Below, one piece after another: positions 10,529 through 21,500 of a stretch of DNA of 64,000 bases (positions are counted from its first letter, which is position 1; each line of letters begins with the position of its first letter). The stretch spans positions 402,501 to 466,500 of the forward strand of contig JASJOG010000148.1 in assembly GCA_030142905.1 (NCBI GenBank). Reading direction: 5' to 3'. The notes beneath the pieces are model-generated. The model made no database searches. It saw only the letters and a list, made by a program, of their open reading frames with translations, and was not told the origin of the DNA. The position numbers and the translations under genes are program-made. Source of the DNA: Heliopora coerulea. Lineage: Eukaryota > Cnidaria > Anthozoa > Scleralcyonacea > Helioporidae.

Positions 10529-12384
10529 TTAATAAAATGTCACTTGATTCTCAACAAAGTTTTTTTGTACAGAGCCACAACTTCTTATATATTGAAGCTG
10601 CCATGGACAATCAGCTTCACCATCAGCACTGTTAAAGTAAGCTTTAAATGCATCTCGTGCATCACTTGCTTCAACAGTATATCTGTTACCACCAACATGA
10701 CCAATTGCGTTCAATCCTCCATCGTTACCAGTGTTTCTCCAGTCTCCTGGTAAAATGTTGCCAGTACTGTCTTCACTGTCAATAAATCCATCTGGTGTGT
10801 ATGTAGCATTCTCGGTAAGACGAAGGTAGTTATGAAGACATACTGAGGCCTTGGTTATTTTATCCACCAAATCAACATTTGCTTTAATGAGCTTCCTAAA
10901 AATTCTCCATTTTGCAGACAGGATACCAAAAGCATTTTCAATTGTCCTCCTAGCTCTTGATAGCCTGTAATTATATACTCTCTGGTGCTCGTGTAGTCCT
11001 TTACCAGGAAATGGCTTCATCGACCAACTCTTTTGTGGGAAAATGTCATCTCCAATAAGCACAAATGGGAGCTTCTGAACATTTTTGTAATTGCATGGTC
11101 TCGGTGTCTTCAGTGTTTCTGGACCCTTGTCAAATGCCTGTCCAAAGGCTGAATTTGACAGTACACTTGCATCATTTGTGCTTCCATAATCACCAATGTC
11201 AACAAAAGTGAAACAATAGTTTGCATCACAAATTGCAAGGAGCACAATAGAATGGAAATTTTTATAGTTGTAATATGCAGACCCTGCATTCTTGGGACAT
11301 TCAATCATGATGTGTTTACCATCTATTGCCCCAAGACAATGAGGGAAGTTCCACTCCTCCTCGAAACCATCTGCTATTTTCTTCCACTCTTCAGAAGTGG
11401 GAGTCTTGAGATACGTCTGGTGGAGGGCTGTCCAAATTGCATCACAGGTTTCTCTAACAATGTTGGAGACTGTAGTTTTCCCTATACGGAAATTAAATGA
11501 TTGACTCTGCTGTGCCTCTCCCTCTGCCAGGTATCTCAGATTGACCATTAGCCTCTCTTGAGGTGTGATGACTTCTCTAGAGCGGCATGGCTTTTTTGTT
11601 ATCTGTGGTCCAACAAGCTCAAGGAGATGTTGGAATCTCTCTGGAGACATTCGTGTATATCTAAAAGATACAAGAGACGAGATCATTGAATATATTGAGG
11701 TTCTATTTTTCAGCACTATAAGCATCTGTAAATTGATGGATGATAATACAGTACTACTATGAGTTAATTTTTCAACTCCTTGAACACAATGACAATAAAA
11801 ATATATAGCACCAAAGGCTTTCAGTGCAAGTCAACCTACAACATGTACTTAGTTTATTTTTAGACAGCAGTCTGAAAACACTATACACATTTCCCTAGCA
11901 CCAATATTTTAATTTAAATACAATATACTTAATATCAATCAAGTTTTACAACCTCAGTTATGCATGTGAAAAAAAGAAAGTTGAGTAAAGAACAGTTGTT
12001 TTTACTTTATTGAAACCACTTTATTGTATGAAGTTGAACACGACATAAATCATGATATTCCCCCGAATTTCCCGATATTTGTATGCAAAAAGCAAATTGA
12101 TGATGCTAGGGAAGTATGTAGCACTTAGATAAATAGTAAAATTACCAATTAACTAAGTTTAAAATAACTTTTAAAGCTCCAGCTTACTTGTAGTAATACT
12201 CGTGATCTTCGTCTTTCATCTCTTGAACAAGGATATGAAAAATTCCAATACGTTCTCTCCTCTAGAATATGGGCCAAACCCAAAAACGATGTTTTCTCCG
12301 CTGTTCTCGCTCTCTTCTTCTTCTTAACACATTCCGCAGAAGCAAATAACACACTAAAAGTCTTCTTCGATCGACTGCCGCCAT
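10529..12384 (-). pseudogene. Harbinger DDE transposase, two exons, stop codon in exon 1
   Basis: Exon 2 (11660-10529) encodes the DDE_Tnp_4 catalytic core: GAIDGKHI (first Asp), VLIGDDIFP (second Asp) and RRTIENAFGIL (Glu), preceded by a helix-turn-helix region (RIGKTTVSNIV). Exon 1 is inferred at 12384-12188, beginning MAAVDRRR. It ends at a GTAAGC donor (12187-12182) that joins an AG acceptor (11662-11661) after a 527-bp intron. Phase is kept, and the joined reading (EDHEYYY then YTRMSPERF) matches the family N-terminus. A TAG at 12264-12262 interrupts exon 1 after WVWPIF. The product, about 442 residues, would excise and reinsert the element. A downstream start could bypass the stop. Confidence 0.8.
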
Positions 12385-12530
12385 TTTGATTTCAGCTTTT
12401 GGCTGCAAACGGTGACTAGTCCTAGTCTTTTCGACCATTAAATACGATGCATACGATTTAATGGAAACCTGTTGATCACAAGAATCGCTTCTGTTGCGTC
12501 TGTATTTTTTTCACCACGGGGAGCTCTTTT

Positions 12531-12583
12531 CAAGCGACAGAGACGATCCTTGCGACAGTAACGATTATATGGAAACCAGCCTT
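12531..12583 (-). repeat. Harbinger right terminal inverted repeat
   Basis: The complement matches the left end through the block CGACAGAGACGATCC and the tip. It is followed by TAA at 12584-12586, identical to the TAA at 8738-8740. Confidence 0.85.
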
Positions 12584-12586
12584 TAA

Positions 12587-12828
12587 AATGGTCTCGCATA
12601 TAGGAGGGGACCATATTATTTAAGACTTTGTACATCATTATCAGCTTATACTTAACCCCAGATTCGACAAGACATATCCATTTTAGTTGCTGCCTTATTT
12701 CACTGGATCAGCATACATTCGAGCAGTAGAATGCTGGAGACAGTGTGAAAAATCATTAATGTAAATGAGAAATATTAATATGCCCAAGAATGGAGCCTTG
12801 CAGAACACCACAATTAAGTGTGTATTAA
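12587..12828 (-). pseudogene. Third LINE, RT and post-RT fragment (right of the Harbinger insertion)
   Basis: Minus-strand reading shows RT motif pieces (CGVLQGSILG, IYINDF, ARMYAD) at about 12710-12820. These jump directly into the post-RT block (KLIMMYKVLNNMVPSYM) at about 12590-12690, so an internal deletion removed the region between. The reading runs up to the Harbinger end and continues at 8737 on the far side. The fragment ends where the large inverted repeat begins. Confidence 0.65.
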
Positions 12829-14675
12829 GGGCATTATGAAACAAAAACTTCACAATTAACCATACACAAAGAACTGTGAGTAATCAGATGTGACCTGACA
12901 TCTGATTAGAAATTTCAGAGAAAGCATTTTCGAGCATAGTTTTTTACTTGCTAGCAAATACTTCTTATAATTCATGGCACTTCGACAAAATACACTTCAG
13001 TAATTGTCTGGTGGTAAGCAGGGAACATATTTGACTCTTTGAGTAACACCGCACTTGAACAGTAGAAAATGCCTTAAATGCGGAAACAAAATACAAAACC
13101 ATTTGAAAAAAAAATTTTTAAATCAGTTCAGTACCATTGGTGAATTTACGTACAGCCTTCGGATATGCTGAATAACATCTTATATTATTCAGACGACCTT
13201 CCTCACTTTGTGTTGGTAATACACTAAGTAACCCAGGATCTAGCTTTAATGTCAAACCAAAGAGCAAGGCTACAGTTTCAAAGGTGTGCTTGATGTAACA
13301 GGCACCCAGTCATGTTATTTTAATGAAATAAATATTAATACTTGTTGTAAAATGCCTCTGACAATAATCAGTTTTGGAATTGTAGTCGTAGATCCATGTC
13401 TGAACCTGCATATGATGGTAATGTGCTCAATTTCTTCATTGGTAGTTGGCGCGAATTCCTGCGGCCAAACTGTGCAGTATTTATTGGTTGGAACCTGTGT
13501 TCCTCTGAGTGAACAAGTGCCAAAAGAGGTATTACAACATCTTAAACCCCACTTACTCTGTAACATTTTGGGCACAACATGGGAAATTGGCCATGCCGAG
13601 ACCTATATATACAAAGGTGCTCAGCATGGCTAAATTTTCAGGCATGGGTACCAAATTTTGAGAAGTCACCACAATTTACACTGTGAAAATCACTCATGCC
13701 GTGCTCTCAGACATGAGAGCTGCAATCTCATATGAGTCCGTTGGAAGATCAAGTTCTGCTAATTAACCATCTAATACAACAAGTGGCTTTAATGAATATA
13801 ATTATTTATTATTAGTTTTTATTAACTGGGCAAACAAGGATTAGCTTCATAGCTAAGTCAGCTCTTTCACCCATTTCACCCATCCTAAAATGCTCCCTTC
13901 AGTTCTACATTTTAGGATAATGCTTTGAGACATGGACAGATTGTAATCTGAGCAACTTCGCCATATGAAAGTGTTCCCCCAAAAGCTAGGGGGAGTTGGT
14001 GAATGTGTTAGGTTAGGATTGGGGATAGGTTTAGGGTTAGGCTGAGGTCAGGTTGCTCAGATTACAATTGGACCATGCTTCAAAGCGATATTCTAAAATT
14101 TAGAACTGACGCTTTAAGCATTTTAGAATGGGTGAAATGGCTGGTATTTTCATATCTCCGTACTTTTTGTTAGAACTAAAATGTACTGCTTTTTGGCACT
14201 TACTCAGGAAAACACAGGTTACAACTGATAAATACTCCGCAGTCTGGCCGCAAGATTTCTTGTCATTTACCAAGGAAAAAAATGAGCACAATGTACAACA
14301 AGTACTAATAACTTTTTATAAAATGATGTAAGTGGGTTCTTATTATCTTGGAATACACCTTTGAAACTATAGCCTTGCTCTTTTGTCTTGACTTAAAAGG
14401 GTAGTTCTGGATTATTTAGTGCATTAGTCGCAGATGAGGAAGTTCAACAGAATATTATATAAAGTTATAGAACATATCTTAAGGCCGTAGGTAAATTCAT
14501 CAACGACATCAAACCGAACTAAATGTTTTTTTTAAATCATATTTTGCTTTGTTTACATGTTTTTGCAGACACGTCTTATAGTGTTGCCACATATACAATT
14601 ATTTCACCTAATTACTCACAGCTCTTTGTATATGGTTAATTGTGAAGTTTTCATTTCATAATACCCCAAGGATGA
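12829..14675. repeat. Large imperfect inverted repeat (about 1.85 kb foldback)
   Basis: The left arm (about 12829-13955) and right arm (about 14048-14675, with another matching block at 14760-14895) are reverse complements over most of their length. Examples are GGCATTATGAAAC with GTTTTCATTTCATAATACC, AGCAAGGCTACAGTTTCAAAGGTGT with its complement near 14350, and TTGTAATCTGAGCAAC with GTTGCTCAGATTACAA near the centre. The spacer is about 92 bp. Arms are diverged by point changes and indels, and one outer block is out of order, so this is an old structure. No protein is supported; open frames here are arm sequence. It may be a foldback element or an inverted duplication. Confidence 0.8.
14006..14046 (+). 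repeat. Telomere-like degenerate repeat at the centre of the inverted repeat
   Basis: The spacer between the arms contains GTTAGGTTAGG, TTTAGGGTTAGG and related variants of TTAGGG/TTAGG for about 40 bp. It is too short and irregular to be a telomere, but it resembles a degenerate internal telomeric sequence. Confidence 0.5.
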
Positions 14676-15523
14676 TTCTGAAAGGGAGAGATTGTTAGTA
14701 AAACAGTAAAACAGTAAAACTAAAAGAAACTGTTTCACCGTTGCAAGTGTATCCATCACTCAAATGCATTCCTTGCTTGCCGCTAAACGATTATTGTGTC
14801 AAAGTGCCATAAAGTATTAGATGTATTCGCAAGAGAAAAAACTATGCTCAAAAAAGCTTTCTCTGAAATTTTTAATCTGATGTCAGGTGACTTTTTTAAC
14901 TTGTAGCAACTCGTGGAATAATTAACTTCATTGATTAGTGCTGACACAGCAGTTCCGAATATATTTGTAGTTTTGCCCTTGTTCTAAAAGATCAATCAGG
15001 AGCTTTAAGAACTATTCTTCTGTACACACCTCACTAATGGACAATGAAAAGTGTGAAACATTTGCTAAAAGTCAAGTAGGCACTGACAGTTTAAAAGATA
15101 TCTTTTTTGTCCCAGCAGTGTGACATTTGTAAATTTATGGAAAATAGTTATATTTTGCAAATTTTCGGCCAATGAAACACCATTTCTGACTCGATGTGGT
15201 ATTTAACATCTAACCTTGAAACGAAATTCCTTTGTAAAGTTTTACTGTAATTTTCAATAACAGTTCACCAAAGGGATTATCCAGACAAAATATAAAGAAA
15301 TCCGAAATTTCGTGTTTGTCCATGAGTTCTTTATATTCACAGTCATCTGCTCTTAATAATTCTTTAAGTTCTCAGCATGAATTTTTCGAAATTGAAATTT
15401 TTATTTCATCCTTGTCAGTAAAAGCAGGTTTTTTGTTCCCAGCTATTCCAGTGAGAACTTTAGATGCTAAACTTGGGTAAAAGTTAAGATAATTTTCTAT
15501 ATCACTTGAGTTTATCTAACCTT
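14676..15523. other. Non-coding stretch
   Basis: Apart from 14760-14895, which matches the left arm of the inverted repeat (around 12890-12990), I see no gene or ordered repeat here. Weak LINE-like minus-strand pieces may run into it from 15524. Confidence 0.4.
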
Positions 15524-15853
15524 TTAATTAATTCTGTTTTCAGACATTTTCTCCATTGCATTCTTTAGCATTTTCCATGTCTCCTTAGTATTACCACAAT
15601 ATTTACTTCTTTCATTCTGAAAATATTGTTTTTTAATCTCCTTTGTGAGCAAATTGCATTTTCTCCTGTAAGATAGCCAGATGTCCAGATCATCCATCAA
15701 CTTTGCTTTTTTTGTCTCCAAATTTAGCAGGGGACAAGGTTTATCAATGACTTCAATGAAAGTTGATTTCCATGCTTCACACACGTAATTACTATCATCA
15801 AACTTTTCTATTGAAGGCCATCGTGCAGCTTTTAAACTTGTCTTAAATTTCAT
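15524..15853 (-). pseudogene. LINE ORF2 fragment (endonuclease-RT linker)
   Basis: A 109-codon minus-strand frame has the pattern of the linker between LINE endonuclease and RT: EAWKSTFIEVIDKPCPL, WLSYRRKCNLLTKEI, KKQYFQNERSKYCGN and ETWKMLKNAM. Equivalent blocks are seen in the second LINE at 5772-6257, so it is a related CR1-like fragment. The flanking endonuclease and RT are not recognisable in frame. Confidence 0.6.
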
Positions 15854-16337
15854 TTTATTAAAATGTGTAAAATTACGACCATCAGTATATCAAGGCAGAC
15901 CTTTTGGTAAGCCAATTTTTTTTAGCGACAGTGGGTAAACCCCAGAACTTATAATTGATTCTATCTCTATATCTGTATATCTATACATCGATAGATCTAA
16001 TAATATGCTTTATTCCCTCCAGTGCTGCAGATTTTCACATGCCACTTAAACTATTTATAACAGGATCATAATATATCTAGCTTCAATAATCCTAAACTAT
16101 GGTGGCCTATTGCTGCCATTCAATTTTTTTACATTCTTTTTTTTCCTTTTTTTAAATAAAATCAGATGTTATTTTCATTGAAAAAGAAACATAAAGTAAA
16201 ATAGTTTTAAAACCAAATGCAAAGCAAAGTGAAAGTTAATATCCTTTATAGCCTATCACTATCACAGTATACCATAAGGCCTTGTACTGCTAGGTTGCCA
16301 GACCAGGAGCTTGGGTCTATAACTGTGGCAAGGTTAA
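15854..16337. other. Non-coding, AT-rich
   Basis: Contains T-rich and A-rich tracts and no supported gene, RNA or ordered repeat. Confidence 0.4.
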
Positions 16338-17860
16338 ACCAATCAAGGGAGTTTGCAAGATAGCCCTATTTTGATCAGAACACTTGGAGCATTAGGTCAC
16401 TGGATTGTCTACTTGGATGAAAGTGTGACCACAGTGAAAAAAAAAAACAAAAAACAGTTAGACGGACCTGGTAAGTTATTAGGATACAGGCTAATGCAAA
16501 AAAAAAAAAAAAAAATACATATAAATTGCAGACTCAAAGTGCCACAAGATCTAGTTTACACAACAATGATGGAACTTGACTTGGAAGGTGTTGAAGCAAG
16601 GGCCCCAGCTGTGAAGAAAAAGAATAGAAATAAACATTTTTCAGCTAAAGGTACAAACTGGGTCCACTCAATAGACGGACATAATAAGTTAATGGGCTAC
16701 CAGAATAGCACCTACCCCATTGCTAGCTATGGTTCCATTGACTCAGCAAGTCAGGAAATACTGTGGCTCCAAGTTTGGGTTACCAACTGCGATTCAGAAG
16801 TTCTTGGTTGATTTTATTTAGAGCACTTGTATGAAACTAAAGCCATAGCTGCATATTTGAGACAACAGTGTTGTCCACCATGCATGCTTTCTTGAAAAGA
16901 CACCATGGAGATGTTGAGCCATCAAATACTGTGTTATTTGGTCCATCATCTGCAAATCAGGTACATGTCTTCAGTTATCAGAAAATCATATCACCTGTTA
17001 ATATTATGCAATATTGTAGGTTAATTTAAAAGCGCACTTTTTGTTTAAAATATTTAGATAGAGTGGTGGTGGCAAGAACTCCGTGAAAGGATGGAAATGT
17101 TATTTAAAACCAACTAAATTTCCCAAAAGATCAGTGTCACTATAACCGAAATGATGAACAAGACCAGTAAGATGTTATGTGAAAACCTGTAAACACAATG
17201 TATATTACCAAAATAATGATAAATAAAATAATATGGTGAAACTAGGCTATTTTATCTTTAGATCTTTGCTTGCTTTCATAACGATTCTGGTCATCCAAAG
17301 GGAGTTTCATTTATTTCATAAAACAGTTTGGAATGCTCACAGGACAAGAAGGCAGATTACCAACCATCCAAATGGAGTACTAAACCATATGTATAACTTC
17401 CCTGAAGAATATAGTCTTGAAGAATGTGGTAGGCACATTAATAAAACAACATCTGCTTTTTAAAATCATGAAGTTTGGCTGAAATACATTCAAATGCAAT
17501 CTCTTAGAAGCAGATTCTTTATTATAAAAATTATGAGGCAACCAATTCAATATGTGAATAAGAGATGAATGTAAACATATGGTCAGGGCACAAATTACAA
17601 TATAAATATGTTATCGACACATAATTATTAAGGTACATTTTCTAATTCAGCAAAACCTGAATTTTGTTTTAGGTCTGCCTGTGACAGAAGAACAAGTCCA
17701 TGAAGTTGCTACTGTCTCAGGTGTTCTTGACATGCTAACTGATGTTCTCAGTCTACAGCTTAGAGCAGAATATGAAAGGTGGATCCCATATCCTGAAAAG
17801 ATCAAGTCATCAGATTGCAAAGATGCATTTATATATCTTAAAGAAAAGGCAAATATTTGA
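16338..17860 (+). pseudogene. Intron-containing integrase-core gene remnant (rve-like, multi-copy animal family)
   Basis: The pieces follow a family of animal multi-copy genes with an rve-type integrase core. First come GPGKLLGYR and LDLEGVEAR. Next are KGTNWVHSIDGHNKL (first catalytic Asp), SIDSASQEILWLQV and MHAFLKRHHGD...SSANQ. After these come IEWWWQELRERM, VWNAHRTRRQ and a C-terminal block, LPVTEEQVHEV to 17860. Introns are still visible: 16961-17057 (GT...AG), and 17429-17672, whose removal joins Cys-Gly across the junction in frame. A TGA at 16809-16811 and frame changes near 16860-16885 break the core. The second catalytic block, expected as D-x-G-T-E-N, is not found there. No activity is expected. 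Confidence 0.65.
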
Positions 17861-18254
17861 TATAAAGGGAACTTCATTAAAATAAACAATGAAACGAAAT
17901 GTTGAATAATGGCTTGTTAGGTACCAAACCATGGAGCAGACTCTGATATTATGAAGAAGCTAAGGTGACAAATGTATGTGATTTGGTTGATGGACAACAT
18001 TTACTTGAATTTCTCACTACACAGATTCATATTAGTGTCATTATTATTTAGAATACAATTTAGACAGTGCATATGTCCACCTAATAAATCAACACACACT
18101 GATAATCTTAGCTCAGTTTCAGCCCCTCAATGATTAGTGCATTTCACTACAACTGGAGCTCAATTATTTTGAGGAATTGAGCTTCAAACATGTCCCCATA
18201 TTGCCTGTTAACTCCAAAGCCTGCAAAAGCACAGTTGTATCTTGAATATTTCCT
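17861..18254. other. Non-coding stretch
   Basis: Nothing recognisable on either strand. Confidence 0.4.
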
Positions 18255-19427
18255 TCAAACAGTGAACAAGACCATTTGGAATTCACACAAACAAATATTG
18301 TTGTAATATGCAATGAAAATAATTTTTATTAAAAATATAAACAAGGTAACAAAGGAGGTAATTTCTGGATGAAATAACTGATGCCCACTGCCTTGCACAT
18401 CTACAACCATGAGCTTCTGTTGTGATTTAACATAATAATGGCAAAGACTTTCAGCTTTTTGGCGAGTTAAAGTTAAAGAACCACATGGTGAACCATCATT
18501 GTTGATGTACTCCTCCACAGTAATAAATTCACCATCTTCCATTTTACCAAGAAATATTTTATTGAAAGACAGAGCTTCTCCATATTCACCTGTACCGTTT
18601 TTTTTCACCCAATTCTTGTTGGAGTTGTAAAGCAAAGTTGCATGCAAGGTGGTGGATTTGCACCACCTTCTTTGTGTGTTGTTCTGTGTTCTGATTGGTT
18701 GCCTCCATAACCTATAGCACCTGGGGTAGGTACTTTTTGATCACACATAAGTATCAAATCCTTCTTGACAGCTTGTAGCTTGAAATGCCTCCTGAAAACC
18801 CTCTTTTCCAACTTGTGTCTTGCCAACAAAGAATTCCACATGCAATGGCTTCAACAACCATGCCATTCATTTGACATCAAATACAATAGTTCAATAATTG
18901 TGGAGGTTTTTTCTTTGATTACTTTACCTAGTTTTAACATTTTGAAAATTGACAAGCTTTTGGGGATTGCACAATTTGACTGTAGAGCAATTGTCGACAA
19001 ACCTTGTTGCACTGCAACTGAAATTACTCCAGTATGTATTCTCTTAGGTGGTTGTTCACATCAAGTTGGTTCGACTCGTTCAATTATTCTAAAATTAATG
19101 ACTTTCAGACTGGGTCTGGTCTAATGTTCTACATGACAGACCCTGTTCACCTGCTAATATATCACAGCACATATTATCTCTTAGTTTAGATTTGAAGAAC
19201 TTCTCACAAGCAGCCATTATATTGTCAAATGTCACCTCTTTGTCTTTGTAAGGTATGAATTTTCTCAGTCCTAGCTGGGTGTACTTCTGCGCCCTTCCAG
19301 AAAGTTCGGATGACAACTGTTGAACTACTAGTTCATCTTTTACCGGGTTTTGTTTTTTTTGGATTACTTCCTTTCTTGCTACTTCGTTTCTCCTTCATGG
19401 CAGTCTTGTACTCCTTCCATACTATGA
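18255..19427 (-). pseudogene. Alpha-kinase-like gene fragment
   Basis: The minus-strand frame 18647-18255 contains the C-lobe of an atypical (MHCK/EF2K) alpha-kinase: ITVEEYINNDGS, QKAESLCHYYV, then LMVVDVQGSGHQLFHPEI, which corresponds to the family VxDLQG...DPxI motif. Upstream pieces at 18605-18841 and 19095-19427 are in other frames and look like the N-lobe and a preceding region (YTQLGLRKFIPYKDKEVTF). Frames shift at about 18640 and 18850, so this is either a multi-exon gene whose splice sites I could not settle or, more likely, a broken copy. After PEI the reading becomes hydrophobic and unrelated. Confidence 0.5.
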
Positions 19428-21339
19428 CCATGTTGTTTGTTGCCTGCTGTACAAAGTAACCTGCACACCTCCATGTGGCATTATGGTATACATTATGGTA
19501 CATCAAATAGGTCAGCCAACTAAGGTGAGTATCTCTCTATTGTAAGATATCAGACTGACTTGGTGTTGTGTATTTGCTGCTGTAAACTCGTCAGATAGTT
19601 TTGTTTACATCGCCAAATCTTAATTTCCGGCATTGTCTTTAGATCTAGTGCATTTGTCGTTTCTGGTAACACTGCCAAGCATCAGAATCACACTCTAGCC
19701 AGTTTCTCAGACAAGCCCAATCAGTTTGCTGAATCTTTGGATTGTATTCCTCTTTGCAATTGGCTGGTTTGTTGAGATTGGTTTGACCAATTTTGTTGTC
19801 CCTTTTGCCAAATCTTTATTTTGTTTTGCTTGCTCTGATCGGCTCAACCTTTTAAGATGCTCCTTAATGGCATCAGCTGTTGGCTTAACAGTATAAACTT
19901 TGAAGATTTTTACCGAATTTGTTATGTCATCTTGCTGAGACTACCACATTTCTTCGGAATGGTCATATTATCATAAGCAGTATTTGGTTGACTTTGAAAT
20001 GCTTGAACTAGCACATGGAGATCGTTCTCAGTGACAGTCTTACGGTCCTTCAACATTTTGTCGAAGAGACTTTTTAAAAGCTTTACTCTGCTTAACAGCA
20101 ATGATGGTAAGATCTGTTTTTTTCATCTGAGACACTGTTGTCGATATTAAGCATTCGCAGTCATTCTGCTGATGTTCGTAATTACTAAATGTCTTCATAA
20201 TAAATGTTGGTGTTGAATACTTTGACATTTCATATGCAACGGGCAAGAAGACAGGCATTGCTCTCAGGTAAAGTTGTCTTCATGAACAGATTTTCTTAAA
20301 ATTTATACAGGAAAATTTGACTTATTGATTGAGGATATTATAATATGGATTAATGCTAAAGAGTAATTCAGATTATGTCAACCCGATACCATAGGAAATG
20401 GAACCATAACAAAATCGAATAAGATGGGCTTTGCATTCTCATGATACCAGTGTAAAATGTTGTGGAATCACAATCGTAACTGTACTGATTTTAATCCTAA
20501 ATGGAACAACATGAATCCATAGTAAATTGACTGCTTACCTAGCATTATTTAAACAATTTGTTATTCAGGCCAAGATTGTAATACTGCACTTGATACATGT
20601 ATTCAAGACTCTGATGCACTTTAGTCCATGTGTCAGGAAAGTGTTGTGATGTTACAACTGTTAACAAAAAGCTAAATCAAAATTTGACTGCGGTTCCTGC
20701 TGAGTTTTTTTACTTCAGCCTGTCACACGTGCAGAATATTCTGATTTACATTTAAATATATGTATATTGTCTATTGATTGGTCCAAACCAATTTAAATTC
20801 AACTCAGAATTAATCATAATTTTAGTCTGAATAACTAAAATTCATGTAATTACTGTATGAGGAATATAGACCATGTGCATGTTCTGTACTAACCCCCCTG
20901 CAATGAAAATTCTGAAGTTTGACTAAGGTAGTAAAAATCCTAATTCCGCCACTGAGTGTTATACACAGAATCAGCTGAGAGCAGTGCACTTGTAGTTATT
21001 GACATTGTCTGCTTGATTTCATCAACTGTAGTCATTTCTATATCATGATCTATAAGTTGTTTTCATGTTATTGTAATTAATGGTGTTCCAGGCCATTCCA
21101 GATTTGTTAATGGTATTCCCTTCATAATGCACTACGGGATTGTGGTATGAAAGGTTAATGCTCTGTTCAGGTGATACTTTGCAGCTAATAACAATGTTAA
21201 GATCACCTTCAAATGTCATGATTTAGTCGACTGTAGTTTGTCAAGAATATAGTAAGAGGTCCATCTGCAAATTTAATGGGATTGTCTTACCATCATGTCA
21301 CCTACTAGTTTTACCCCTATTGTTCAAGGCTGCTAAACT
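19428..21339. other. Non-coding stretch with weak ORF remnants
   Basis: A minus-strand frame at 20040-20258 (72 codons, Lys/Thr-rich) resembles nothing I know. The rest shows no gene, tRNA or ordered repeat. Some of it may be further remnants of the alpha-kinase gene or of LINEs. Confidence 0.3.
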
Positions 21340-21500
21340 TCTACAGCCACTTGTTGCCAATATGAGTGTAAAAATCTCCAACTATTAAAACTTTGCTGGG
21401 GTTATTGACTTGGTCAAATATGTCATCAAGATCTTCTAAGCATGATTTGAGTTACTGAAAAGCAGATGGAAAAGTTCTGTCTTGAGATGCATAGGATGAT
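21340..21500 (-). pseudogene. LINE endonuclease fragment
   Basis: The minus strand reads EDLDDIFDQVN...KVLIVGDFYTHIGNKWL, like the central GDFN block of an APE endonuclease. Flanking endonuclease motifs are not clear in frame. It lies upstream of no intact RT on the same strand. The remainder to 22025 is featureless. Confidence 0.35.

Larger units (their letters stand above)
8741..12583. mobile_element. PIF/Harbinger DNA transposon with TAA target duplication
   Basis: This 3.84-kb element has terminal inverted repeats (left AGGCCGGTTTCCATATAATC, right the matching complement ending ...GGAAACCAGCCTT). It is flanked by TAA at 8738-8740 and 12584-12586, the 3-bp TWA duplication of PIF/Harbinger. 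It carries the two standard genes: a MADF/BESS DNA-binding accessory protein on + and a DDE transposase on -. It is inserted in a LINE remnant whose two halves lie on either side. The two ends differ by one terminal base. A nonsense codon in exon 1 suggests the transposase of this copy is inactive. Confidence 0.9.

Noticed and set aside
13286..13633. Open frame in the inverted repeat
   Set aside because: Lies in one arm and is not kept in the other; no recognisable domain.
14006..14046. True telomere or chromosome end
   Set aside because: Only about 40 bp, degenerate, and flanked by inverted arms on both sides.
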